DNA from: JAOPZW01 sp963806015
GTDB lineage: Bacteria; Actinomycetota; Thermoleophilia; Solirubrobacterales; Solirubrobacteraceae
Direction: 5' to 3'
Length of the DNA: 64,000 nt
Assembly (NCBI GenBank): GCA_963806015.1
Contig: CAWDWM010000001.1
Location: forward strand, 532,384 to 596,383
Both the position numbers and the translations under genes were made by a program. The notes beneath the pieces are model-generated. The model had not been told where the DNA came from. It did no database searches and worked only from the letters and a program-made list of their open reading frames with translations. Each line of letters starts with the position of its first letter. Positions within the stretch are counted from its first letter, which is position 1. This document shows positions 17,464-26,187 of the stretch, piece after piece.

Positions 17464-18173
17464 AGCTCGCTCACCACCTGCGGGATCACGCGCTGGAAGG
17501 CCTCGGCGTAGCGCACCGAGGCGTCGCCCGACGCGCGCCGCGCGTGGTTGGCGCGCTGCTCGGCGCGCTGGGCGTAGTAGGTCTGCAGGTAGCTCTGCGC
17601 CTTCATGTGCGCCATCGCCGCCTGCTTGCGCTCGAACACGGACGTGATGTCGACGAAGGTCGTCGGGGTGAAGTTGCACAGCTCGGGCTGATGGGGCTCG
17701 AACAGGAACAGGGCCGGCGGAGCGATGGTGTCGAAGGCGCTCTGCACGCCCGCGCCGGCCGCCAGGCCGCGGGCGCGATCGACCGCCACCGAGGCGACCG
17801 GGTGATCGGGGTTGAACGGATCGCGATCGGTATGCGTGATGAGCACGTCGGGCGCGAAGGCGCGGATCGCGTCGGCGATGGCCACCAGCGCGTCGGCGTC
17901 GATCTGCAGCGGGTAGTCGCCGAGATCCAGGCAGCGGAAGGTCGCGCCCAGCGCCGTCGCCGCGGCCTCCGCCTCGTCATGGCGGATGCTCTTGACGTTC
18001 TCGACGGTCTGGCCCTCCTGCTTCCACAGCTCGCCCGACTCGCCGCGCTCGCCGTAGGACAGGGCGACGACCTCGGCCGTCCCGCCGTGCTCGACCGCCA
18101 CCGCGACGGCGCCGCCGGCGCGCCAGACGAAGTCGGCGGAGTGCGCGCCGATGACCTGCACCCGGCGACTCAT
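17460..18173 (-). CDS. PIG-L family hydrolase, GalB-like 4-oxalomesaconate hydratase
   Basis: A 237-residue zinc enzyme of the PIG-L (LmbE) superfamily. The zinc motif AHxxD appears as GAHSADFVWRAGG (His11, Asp14), with a later His in NPDHPVAS. This AH-S/A-ADFVWRAGG form, together with SYGERGESGELW and LFLFEPHQPE, matches GalB, the PIG-L enzyme shown in Pseudomonas putida to hydrate 4-oxalomesaconate, better than sugar deacetylases of the same fold. The neighbouring aldolase gene would use the product. ATG 18173 is preferred because GGAGGTGA sits 5 nt upstream; GTG 18182 is an alternative. Assignment to GalB rather than a deacetylase is by motif and context. Confidence 0.8.
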   Translation of the reverse strand: MSRRVQVIGAHSADFVWRAGGAVAVAVEHGGTAEVVALSYGERGESGELWKQEGQTVENVKSIRHDEAEAAATALGATFRCLDLGDYPLQIDADALVAIADAIRAFAPDVLITHTDRDPFNPDHPVASVAVDRARGLAAGAGVQSAFDTIAPPALFLFEPHQPELCNFTPTTFVDITSVFERKQAAMAHMKAQSYLQTYYAQRAEQRANHARRASGDASVRYAEAFQRVIPQVVSEL

Positions 18174-18178
18174 GGGGG

Positions 18179-19156
18179 TCACCTCCGCGGGGCGTCCGGC
18201 CCCGCGTTCTGATCACGCCGCGCGGCATCCTGCCGCTCGATACCAGCCAGTCGGCGCGTGTTGGTCACTGCCATCGTGTGGATCTCCTCCTCGTCGAAGC
18301 CCGCGCCGAGCAGCTTGTCGGCCATCACGGCGAGCCCGTCCTCGACGGGCGGGTTGAAGACCTGCCCGAGGTCGGTGGACAGGACCGAGCGCTCGGGGCC
18401 CGTGCTGCGGATCGCCTCGAACACGCGCTCCCAGGTGACCTTGCCGGTGTGCGGCGTCGTGAAGCAGCGCTCGAGCAGCGCGCCGCTGTCGGCGAGCCGC
18501 GCCTGATCCTCCAGGCCGATGTCCTGGGCGGGGAACTCGGGGTGGGTGACGACGATCGTCTCGATGCCCTTCTCCACGGCGGCATCGACCACCGCGAAGA
18601 TCTCGTCGCGGTTGAGGTGGCCGGTGGCGAGCACCATGCCGTGGCGCGCGACGGCGTCGAGCACGGCGAGGGTCTCGGGCAGCAGCGCGCCCTCGTCGTC
18701 GACCACCCTGACGGGCTCGATGTGCACGCCCTGGTCGCGCAGCTCCTGCTGCAGGCGCATCCACACGGGCGGCTTGGCGCCGGGCGCGATCTGGTGGGCG
18801 CCGGTCATCTCGTTGAGCGAGTCGACGGTCGGCAGCCACACCGTCCGCGCGCCCTCGCGGGCGGCGATCTCGACCGCGAGCGGGTTCATCCCGCCGACGG
18901 CGCGGTTGAGCGTGACGGCGCCGAAGACCTCGACCCCCGGGACGACGCCGCTGACGACGCGGGCGCGCTCGGCGGTCGAGGTGTAGTGCGACTTCAGCTG
19001 GAAGCCCGCGAGCCCGAGCTCCTGGCAACGGCGCGCCAGGCCGACGTCGTCGATGATTCGCTCGACGGTGTCCGGGGCGATGTGCACGTGCATGTCGTAG
19101 GCGCCGCGCACGAGCTCGCGGCCCCGCGCGGACGGAGTGAGGTCCTCGTCAGCCAC
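18179..19156 (-). CDS. DUF6282 family amidohydrolase-like protein
   Basis: A 325-residue protein with amidohydrolase-superfamily features: AYDMHVHIAPDT (HxH near residue 25), QLKSHYTST (about 57), ATGHLNRDEIF (about 182), VTHPEFPAQD (about 206) and STDLGQ (about 264). These give the His/His/.../Asp pattern of a metal-dependent TIM-barrel hydrolase. No function is established for this family that I know of. In the operon it takes the position where a lactone hydrolase (such as LigI, also an amidohydrolase) would be expected; this is inference. GTG 19156 has better spacing from GGAGG than GTG 19162; both overlap the upstream gene. Confidence 0.75.
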   Translation of the reverse strand: MADEDLTPSARGRELVRGAYDMHVHIAPDTVERIIDDVGLARRCQELGLAGFQLKSHYTSTAERARVVSGVVPGVEVFGAVTLNRAVGGMNPLAVEIAAREGARTVWLPTVDSLNEMTGAHQIAPGAKPPVWMRLQQELRDQGVHIEPVRVVDDEGALLPETLAVLDAVARHGMVLATGHLNRDEIFAVVDAAVEKGIETIVVTHPEFPAQDIGLEDQARLADSGALLERCFTTPHTGKVTWERVFEAIRSTGPERSVLSTDLGQVFNPPVEDGLAVMADKLLGAGFDEEEIHTMAVTNTRRLAGIERQDAARRDQNAGPDAPRR

Positions 19157-19937
19157 TGTCACTGCCCTCCTGTTCGAGTTGCGCGAGCCAGCCTCCGGCC
19201 GCCACCGTCACGCGCGGCTCGATGCCGAGCTCGGCCAGCAGCTCGCGCGCGTCGCGGACCTCGGCGATGCGGCGCGTCGCGTGGCGCGCGCTGCCCGTGA
19301 CCAGGCGCTCGAGCAGCGCGGCGTCGGCGCCGGTGAGCACGGCCTCGATCTCCGCCCGCATCCAGTCCTCGCAGCCGGCCGCGCGCGCGGCGCGCAGGCT
19401 CTCCAGGCACGAGGCGGCGAGACCCTTCATGAAGACGCTGCGCAGCAGCTTGCGCGCCGCGGCCACGCCGGGCTCGTCGCCCAGGACCTCCACCGGCATG
19501 CCGAGCGGTCGCAGGCGCGCGGCAAAGGCCTGCGCCCCGGACCCGGACACCAGCGCCGGCGTGCTCAGCCCGTCGCGGGGGACGACGCCCATGAGGGCGA
19601 CGTCGGCAAACGACGCGCCGGTGGGCTCGATCCGCTCGGCCACCGTGCGCTTGAGCGCGGCGCCCGACGCGTTGAGGTCGGCGTAGACCTGCCCGGCACG
19701 CAGCCCGCGGGCCGCATCGCCGGCGGCCTCGACGGCAGCCGACGCCGCGGTGAGGCTGAGGACGACGTCGCTGCCGGTCACGGCCGCGCACGCATCCGCG
19801 GCGCGCTGCACGCCGGCGACGTCCTCGCCGCCGGCCGGATCGAAGCCGCGCACCGAGGCACCGGCGGCCACGAGATCCCGGGCGAACGCGCTCCCGGCCT
19901 CGCCGAGGCCGAGCAGGGCAACGGTCAGCGGCGCCAC
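19149..19937 (-). CDS. NAD(P)-dependent dehydrogenase, beta-hydroxyacid/DUF1932 type
   Basis: A 262-residue protein with an N-terminal Rossmann fold (VALLGLGEAGSAFA, residues 5-18), a central NAD-binding domain (VYADLNASGAALK) and a C-terminal DUF1932 helical domain (AARKLLRSVFMKGLAASCLESL with the conserved Lys). It resembles 3-hydroxyisobutyrate/6-phosphogluconate-type dehydrogenases. In this operon it could oxidise or reduce an aldehyde/alcohol intermediate of the ring-cleavage pathway. The start is GTG 19937. It overlaps the DUF6282 gene by 8 nt at its 3' end. The exact reaction is not known. Confidence 0.8.
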   Translation of the reverse strand: MAPLTVALLGLGEAGSAFARDLVAAGASVRGFDPAGGEDVAGVQRAADACAAVTGSDVVLSLTAASAAVEAAGDAARGLRAGQVYADLNASGAALKRTVAERIEPTGASFADVALMGVVPRDGLSTPALVSGSGAQAFAARLRPLGMPVEVLGDEPGVAAARKLLRSVFMKGLAASCLESLRAARAAGCEDWMRAEIEAVLTGADAALLERLVTGSARHATRRIAEVRDARELLAELGIEPRVTVAAGGWLAQLEQEGSDSG

Positions 19938-19965
19938 GAGCGGGAGCCTAATCGCACGTGCCCGC

Positions 19966-21360
19966 TCAGGCGTGCGCCGCGCGCCAGCCGCCCGGCGCGT
20001 AGGAGCTGCGCACCGCGCCCACGATGGGGACCGGAGCGACCACCGCTCGCATCTCGGTCTGCACGTGGGGCTCGACGGTGGGCTTGGCCGTCCCGCCGCC
20101 CTCCTCGCCCCAGACCAGGGTCACCTCGGTGCCCGGCTCGGCGTGGTCGGCGTCGAGGATCGCCAGGGTCAGCAGCTTGCCCTCGTTGGCGCTGTAACAG
20201 ACCCAGGTGGACACCCCGACGTTCTCGCCGTCGACCGTCACGTCGTCGTACTGGTGCATCGCGTAGACCGCGTTGGGCCACTCGATGAACTTCGCCCGAT
20301 CGCTGTCGCGGAACATCATCCCGATGGTCCGCGTGACGTCCTCGTCGTTGAGCACGAGCGTCACCTTGGTGCGGTGCTCGCCGTCCGCCATCCGCTCGAG
20401 CGCCTCGCGGCCGACGAAGTCGTGGTCGAACTTGACGAGGTGGCCGTAGCCGAGGTCCCAGGGGGTGAGGTAGTAGTCCTCGATGTCCGCCGAGACGAAG
20501 CTGCCGCCCAGCGAGGCCGAGCCCTCATAGCCGGCCGCGGGCAGCCACTCGCGATAGGCCGCGAGACCCTCGCCCGTGTAGACGGCCGGAAGCGGCGACG
20601 GGATCCAGCCCGACTCGATCGCGTTGGACCCGTAGGCGCGCCCGCCCACGAGCGTGAGCCCGAGATCCTGGCCGGCGCTCACGAGCGCCTCGTGAACGGC
20701 CTCGCCGTCCTCGAACGGCCCGAAGAGCTCCCACCCCGGCTGGCCGGCCATCCCGTGGCGCAGCGCGGTGACGTTGACGCCCGCGATCTGCTCGGTGCGC
20801 ATGTTGAAGAACTTGAGCTCCTCGGGCGCATGGCCGAGGGCCTTCTCGAGGACCGCCATCGCGTTGGGCCCCTGGACCTGGAAGCGGTAGTGGCGGCGAC
20901 GCAGGTCGCTGCGCAGCGCCGTGCGCTGATCGAACTGGACCTCGACGTCGTGGCCGGCGGTCTCGGCGTGGTAGGTGACCCAGTTGAGCACCGGCGCGCG
21001 GCCGACGAGGTTGTAGCGATCGGCGGCGAGGCCGAAGAGGATGACGTCGCCGATCACGTAGCCGTCGGGCGTGCAGGGGACGAACTGCTTGGCCTTCCCC
21101 GGCTCGAAGCTCGCGAAGCTGTTGACCCCGAGGCTCGTGAGCAGCGCCAGCGCATCCGGGCCTTCCACCATGAGCTCGGCCATGTGGTAGGTCTGGTTGA
21201 ACAGCACGCACGACTGCTGCCATGCCTGCTGCTCGTCGCGCCAGTTCGTGTACTCCGCCGGCACGCCTGGATAGACGTTCGGCCCGACCTGCGCATTGCG
21301 CAGGAGCTCGACCGGGCTCTGCACCGTGTCGAGCAGCTCTTGCAGGTTCTTATCGGCCAT
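19966..21360 (-). CDS. ligM: LigM-like tetrahydrofolate-dependent aromatic O-demethylase
   Basis: A 464-residue GcvT-fold protein that moves the methyl group of a methoxylated aromatic acid (vanillate, 3-O-methylgallate) to tetrahydrofolate. It follows Sphingobium LigM along its whole length as I know that sequence: VELLRNAQVGPNVYPGV, the FNQTYHMAELMVEG block, AIESGWIPSPLPAVYTGE, GGSFVSADIEDYY, VKFDHDFVGREALE, and the C-terminal TVEPHVQ and GGWRAAH. It also has the usual LigM length (about 470 aa) rather than that of GcvT (about 365). ATG 21360 is chosen over GTG 21366 because GGAG lies 8 nt upstream. It follows the MetE-like gene by 51 nt. Vanillate versus syringate/methylgallate preference cannot be read. 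Confidence 0.85.
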   Translation of the reverse strand: MADKNLQELLDTVQSPVELLRNAQVGPNVYPGVPAEYTNWRDEQQAWQQSCVLFNQTYHMAELMVEGPDALALLTSLGVNSFASFEPGKAKQFVPCTPDGYVIGDVILFGLAADRYNLVGRAPVLNWVTYHAETAGHDVEVQFDQRTALRSDLRRRHYRFQVQGPNAMAVLEKALGHAPEELKFFNMRTEQIAGVNVTALRHGMAGQPGWELFGPFEDGEAVHEALVSAGQDLGLTLVGGRAYGSNAIESGWIPSPLPAVYTGEGLAAYREWLPAAGYEGSASLGGSFVSADIEDYYLTPWDLGYGHLVKFDHDFVGREALERMADGEHRTKVTLVLNDEDVTRTIGMMFRDSDRAKFIEWPNAVYAMHQYDDVTVDGENVGVSTWVCYSANEGKLLTLAILDADHAEPGTEVTLVWGEEGGGTAKPTVEPHVQTEMRAVVAPVPIVGAVRSSYAPGGWRAAHA

Positions 21361-21411
21361 GACCACGCTCCTGTCTCAGGTTTCCTGATCCTACCGAGAA
21401 GGGGGTCGGCG

Positions 21412-22500
21412 CTAACCCCAAACGGCGTGCGCGGTGTCGGCCACGAGGCGCAGCTTGCGCTCCTCGTCGGCCTCGGTGATGGGGTTGCCCGCGGCGATGG
21501 AGGCGAACCCGCATTGCGTCGACAAGCCGAGCTGATCGCGCGCGAAGAAGCGTGCCGCCTCGTCGATGCGCCCGCGCAGGTCGTCGGCGGTCTCGAGCGC
21601 CGGCGTCTTGGTCGACACCAGCCCGAGCACGACCTGCTTGTCGTCGGGCGCGCCGGAGAGCGGCTCGAACGATCCCGAGCGGGCGTCGTCGTACTCCAGG
21701 AAGAACGCGTCGAAGGCGGTCGCGCGCTCGAACAGCGCCTGGGCGATGTACTCGTAGCCGCCGCTGGCCATCCACATCCCGGCGTTGTTGCCGCGGCACA
21801 GGTGGATCCCCAGGCGCACGCCCGAGACGCCCTCGACCATCGCGTTGATGAGGTCGATGCCCTCGGTGAGCATGCGCTCGGCGCCGAACCCCATCCGCTC
21901 GGCCCAGTCGCGCACGCGCGGGTCGACGAGCGTGGCCAGCTCGGGCGCATCGACCTGGATGTACTCGCATCCCAGCGAGACGAGCTCCTGGATCTCCGAG
22001 CGCCCGATCTCGGCGGCGTCGGCGAACATCGCGAACGCGTCGGCGTAGGCGCCGGTCGAGTGCTTCGGGCTCCAGAACCCGTACAGCACGAGCGGGCTCG
22101 GCACGGTGACCTTGAGCGGCAGCCTCGCGCGCGCCCGCGCGTAGCTGTACTCCTCGGTGACCATCGAGCGGCGCTTGCGCAGCTTCGAGGTCACCGCGGC
22201 CGGCGAGGTCCACTCGACGTCGCCCTCGGGCGTGCTCCACGGCATCGCGCTGTCGTGCTCGACGAGCTCGATCCCGTCGACGGTCTCGGTGATCGGGCCC
22301 ATGAAGAGGAAGCGGCGCATCTCGCCGTCGCTGACCACGTCGACGCCCGCCCCCTCCTGCAGGGCGATCACCTGGTCGACCGCCCGGTCCTCCAGGCGCT
22401 TGAACGCCGCGGGGGAGAGCCGCCCCTGCTCGAACGCCGCCCTGCCTTTTTGCAGGTAGGACGGACGCAGCATCGACCCGATGACCTCCGCGCGGAACAT
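21412..22500 (-). CDS. MetE-like cobalamin-independent methyltransferase, catalytic domain only
   Basis: A 362-residue protein equal to the C-terminal half of MetE, without the N-terminal barrel. The zinc ligands of MetE are present: His and Cys in LGIHLCRGNN, Glu in FFLEYDDA, and Cys in STQCGFAS. ExIGS at the start (AEVIGSMLRP) is also typical. Such short MetE-like proteins take a methyl group from various donors and pass it to a thiol. As first gene of the LigM operon, it may drain 5-methyl-tetrahydrofolate made by O-demethylation and so restore tetrahydrofolate; this role is inference. ATG 22500 is the only reasonable start. It is divergent from the esterase at 22576. Confidence 0.85.
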   Translation of the reverse strand: MFRAEVIGSMLRPSYLQKGRAAFEQGRLSPAAFKRLEDRAVDQVIALQEGAGVDVVSDGEMRRFLFMGPITETVDGIELVEHDSAMPWSTPEGDVEWTSPAAVTSKLRKRRSMVTEEYSYARARARLPLKVTVPSPLVLYGFWSPKHSTGAYADAFAMFADAAEIGRSEIQELVSLGCEYIQVDAPELATLVDPRVRDWAERMGFGAERMLTEGIDLINAMVEGVSGVRLGIHLCRGNNAGMWMASGGYEYIAQALFERATAFDAFFLEYDDARSGSFEPLSGAPDDKQVVLGLVSTKTPALETADDLRGRIDEAARFFARDQLGLSTQCGFASIAAGNPITEADEERKLRLVADTAHAVWG

Positions 22501-22575
22501 GCGCGAAACCTAGCGAGGTTTTCGCTGACGGCCCGGGGGTATGGAGCCGGCGGGTCACAGCCACCGGAGGTTCAC

Positions 22576-23424
22576 ATGCTGCGCAGGGTTCGGGTCCTCG
22601 TCGTCCTCGCCTCGATCGTCGGGGCGCTCACCGTCGGCGCGGCAGGCGCCTCGGCCGCCAACTGGGCCGGTCTCGGCGATTCCTATGCCGCCGGGCCGCT
22701 GATCCCCAACCAGCAGCTCAACCCGTTGGGCTGCCTGCGCTCGGATCACAACTTCGCCCATCTGGCCGCGGCCACCCTCGGCCGCTCGCTGGCCGATGCC
22801 TCGTGCAGCGGCGCGAAGACCGACGACATGACCGCGCCTCAGGACGTCACGCCCGGACCCAACCCGCCGCAGTTCAACGCGCTCACCACCGACACCCAGA
22901 TCGTCACGCTGCAGATTGGCGGCAATGACATCGGCTTCACGAGCATCCTGCAGAACTGCGCCACCGCGAACCCGTTCGCGCACCCGTGCCGCGACCGCTA
23001 CGTGGTCAACGGACACGACACGCTCGCCGACAAGATCGCCGCCACCGCGCCGAAGGTGGCCGCGGTCCTGCAGGGGATCCACACGCGCTCGCCCCAGGCA
23101 CGCGTGTTCGTCGTCAACTACGCGGCGATCCTGCCCGAGACGGGGACCGGCTGCTGGCCGCAGGTCCCCATCGCGTTCTCCGACGTCAGCTACCTGCGCA
23201 GCGTGGAGCGCAACCTCAATGCGATGCTCGCCCAGCAGGCGGCCGCCAACGGCGCCCGCATCGTCGACGACTACACCGCTAGCATCGGCCGCGACGCCTG
23301 CAAGTCGCCCTCCACGCGCTGGGTCGAGCCGCTCGTCCCGGCCAACCTGGCCGCGCCCTTCCACCCCAACGCGCGCGGCGAGGCGGGCGTCGCGGCGGCC
23401 GTGGTGAGCGCGGTGTCGAGCTAA
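22576..23424 (+). CDS. secreted SGNH/GDSL-family esterase or lipase
   Basis: A 282-residue exported hydrolase. The signal peptide covers residues 1-27 (VLVVLASIVGALTVGAAGASA). The catalytic blocks are GLGDSYAAG (Ser nucleophile, about residue 36), IGGNDIGF (about 115) and the terminal HPNARGEAG with the catalytic His. Paired cysteines suit an extracytoplasmic enzyme. It belongs with the Streptomyces-type single-domain SGNH esterases, unlike the acyltransferase-derived SGNH proteins at the start of the window. The start is set by CCGGAGG 6 nt before the ATG. Substrate unknown, probably acyl esters. Confidence 0.88.
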   Translation: MLRRVRVLVVLASIVGALTVGAAGASAANWAGLGDSYAAGPLIPNQQLNPLGCLRSDHNFAHLAAATLGRSLADASCSGAKTDDMTAPQDVTPGPNPPQFNALTTDTQIVTLQIGGNDIGFTSILQNCATANPFAHPCRDRYVVNGHDTLADKIAATAPKVAAVLQGIHTRSPQARVFVVNYAAILPETGTGCWPQVPIAFSDVSYLRSVERNLNAMLAQQAAANGARIVDDYTASIGRDACKSPSTRWVEPLVPANLAAPFHPNARGEAGVAAAVVSAVSS

Positions 23425-23431
23425 GTGAAGG

Positions 23432-23608
23432 TCCCGAGGAGGTCGTTCGGGTCAGACTCGCCGCGTGGCGCCGCTTCGCGGCCAGTCACCGAGGGAAGGA
23501 AGTCCGTGGCCGCGGGGCGGCGCGCGGTCCTCGCGAGAGCGAGCTTCCGGCCAAGCGTCCCGACTAGAGGTCGTGTAGCGACCCCAAACCGGGACGGTTG
23601 CGCAGGAT
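23432..23608 (-). repeat. dispersed hairpin repeat, copy A
   Basis: This gene-free gap (23425-23725, 301 nt) holds a dispersed repeat whose other copy is at 61082-61220 in the opposite orientation. The core at 23549-23596 matches 61094-61141 at 41 of 48 positions. Read on the minus strand it folds with outer stem GTCCCG/CGGGAC and inner stem GGTCG/CGACC. The far end (TCCCGAGGAGGTCGTTCGGG, minus-strand 3' end) matches the copy B end. Copy A carries about 40 extra bases in the middle. A further copy of the end motif (CGAACAACGTCCTC) sits at about 23655-23669. I see no gene in the remainder of the gap. Confidence 0.7.
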
Positions 23609-23725
23609 CGCTCGGTGATGCTGTTCGAGCCCGCCACCACCCGCCGCGGACCACACGAACAACGTCCTCAGGGACTACAGCTGGTCGCCGGGGGCGGCGC
23701 CGCGCGTGGGTGTCATCATCGTCGG

Positions 23726-24340
23726 ATGGGCCTGCGGCGCCATCACGTTGCGCTCGCGCTGGCCGGCACGCTCGGCGTCCTCTACCACGCACTCCTGCGC
23801 CGGCCGATCCTCACCTGGGGCGCGACCGAGGCGGAGGCCACGTCGCGCCTGCCGGGTGACGAACTGCTCGAAGGCGCCGACGGCGTGGCGACGCGCGCGA
23901 TCGGGATCGACGCCCCCGCTGCCGCCGTGTGGCCCTGGCTCGCGCAGATGGGCCCGTCCCCGCGTGGGGGTGCCTACACGTACGACTGGATCGAGAATCT
24001 GCTCGGCCTCGACATGCACAGCGCCGACCGCGTCCTCCCGGAGTTCCAGCATCCCCAGGTGGGCGACACGATCGGCTACGGCTCGAACCGGATGCGAGTC
24101 GCGCGGGTCGAGCCCGGTCACGTGCTCGCCTCGCGCTCGGAGGACGGCAACTGGGTCTGGACGTTCGTGCTCGAGGAGCACGACGGCCGGACACGGCTGA
24201 TCAGCCGCAACCGCTTCCGCCTCCCGTCGCTCGCGGCGCGGATCGGCATGCTGCCGATGGAGCCCGGCTCGCTGGTGATGGAGCGCAAGATGCTCCACGG
24301 GATCAAGCAGCGCGCCGAGCGGCTCGCGGCCTCGAGCTAG
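23726..24340 (+). CDS. SRPBCC-family protein with N-terminal hydrophobic segment
   Basis: A 204-residue protein. Residues 5-22 are hydrophobic (HHVALALAGTLGVLYHALL), and the rest is a START/SRPBCC-like ligand-binding fold: GIDAPAAAVWPWLAQMG, then GAYTYDWIENLLGLDMHSADRV and TFVLEEHDGRTRLISRNRF. This matches the actinobacterial SRPBCC type with a conserved YTYDWIEN motif. The ATG at 23726 is preferred since upstream codons lie in the repeat. The TAG shares CTAG (24337-24340) with the stop of the convergent GH16-like gene. Ligand unknown. Confidence 0.8.
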   Translation: MGLRRHHVALALAGTLGVLYHALLRRPILTWGATEAEATSRLPGDELLEGADGVATRAIGIDAPAAAVWPWLAQMGPSPRGGAYTYDWIENLLGLDMHSADRVLPEFQHPQVGDTIGYGSNRMRVARVEPGHVLASRSEDGNWVWTFVLEEHDGRTRLISRNRFRLPSLAARIGMLPMEPGSLVMERKMLHGIKQRAERLAASS

Positions 24341-25107
24341 GCGCCGCCGCGGACCCAGTCCACCGCCAGCTGCGGTACGTGGTCCGGTGGCGCCGACGCC
24401 GCCTTGTCCGGGAAGTCGAACACGGCGACCATGATCTGCATCGGGTAGTCCGGGGCCTGCTGGACCGTCTTCACCGGCTCGCCGTCGATCAGGAAGTCGA
24501 CCCGCCCGGGCCGCCAGTCGGCGGCGTAGACGTGGAATTCGCTCACGTCGATCGCCACCCGCTCGGCGGTGAACTCGTCGGTGATCGCCGGGTCGCGGAA
24601 CGGGTGCACGCCCATGCCCACCGCCGCGGTCGCGCCGCCGTCCTCGAGGCGCAGGGCGTCGCCGAAGACCTCGAAGATGCAGATCTCCCCGCAGCGAGCC
24701 GGCTCGTCCTCCAAGCCGACCATCCACGCCGCGGCCATCGACCGCGGGCTGAGATCCATCCGCGCGCGTACCTCGAGCAGCCCGTAGTGCGGCGTCCAGC
24801 CCCAGTGGGCCGGCTGGAACTCGCGCACCACGGCTCCCTCGCGCACGGGCTGCTGGCCGATCGTGCTGCCGACGGGGCCCGAGGACACCCCGGACTGGAT
24901 ACCGGAGACCCTCAGCGGCTCGTGCTCGCCGGGACACCACAGCCCCTGCTCGGCCGGGATGCTCAGACGCAGCTCGGACCCGGCCACGACATAGGTCGCG
25001 GCGCTCTCCGCGCGCGAGCTCCACATCGGCAGGTAGTGCGGGAGCCAGGTCTCCGTGTCGAGACCGGGGCCGTCGAAGTCGTCGGAGAAGTCGCGCGAGC
25101 CCGTCAA
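24337..25107 (-). CDS. GH16-like glycoside hydrolase with altered catalytic motif
   Basis: A 256-residue concanavalin-like protein of the GH16 type: FSDDFDGPGLDTETW at the start, HYGLLEVRARMDLSPRSMAAAWM, then the active-site strand GEICIFEVFG, and FHVYAADWRPGRVDFLIDGEPV. GH16 enzymes carry ExDxE (nucleophile Glu, helper Asp, acid/base Glu); here the strand reads E-I-C-I-F-E, so the Asp is Cys while both Glu remain. No signal peptide is visible, and the apparent start is TTG 25107 without a ribosome-binding site, so the start is uncertain. It follows the sugar ABC ATPase gene by 12 nt and is probably the operon's last gene. Confidence 0.75.
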   Translation of the reverse strand: MTGSRDFSDDFDGPGLDTETWLPHYLPMWSSRAESAATYVVAGSELRLSIPAEQGLWCPGEHEPLRVSGIQSGVSSGPVGSTIGQQPVREGAVVREFQPAHWGWTPHYGLLEVRARMDLSPRSMAAAWMVGLEDEPARCGEICIFEVFGDALRLEDGGATAAVGMGVHPFRDPAITDEFTAERVAIDVSEFHVYAADWRPGRVDFLIDGEPVKTVQQAPDYPMQIMVAVFDFPDKAASAPPDHVPQLAVDWVRGGA

Positions 25108-25119
25108 CGGGAGGCCAAT

Positions 25120-26179
<1,060 letters not shown>

Positions 26180-26187
<8 letters not shown>

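Noticed and set aside
19750..22575. Long plus-strand frame antisense to the LigM operon
   Set aside because: Shadow of conserved enzymes; only the esterase at 22576 in the same frame has signal peptide and motifs.
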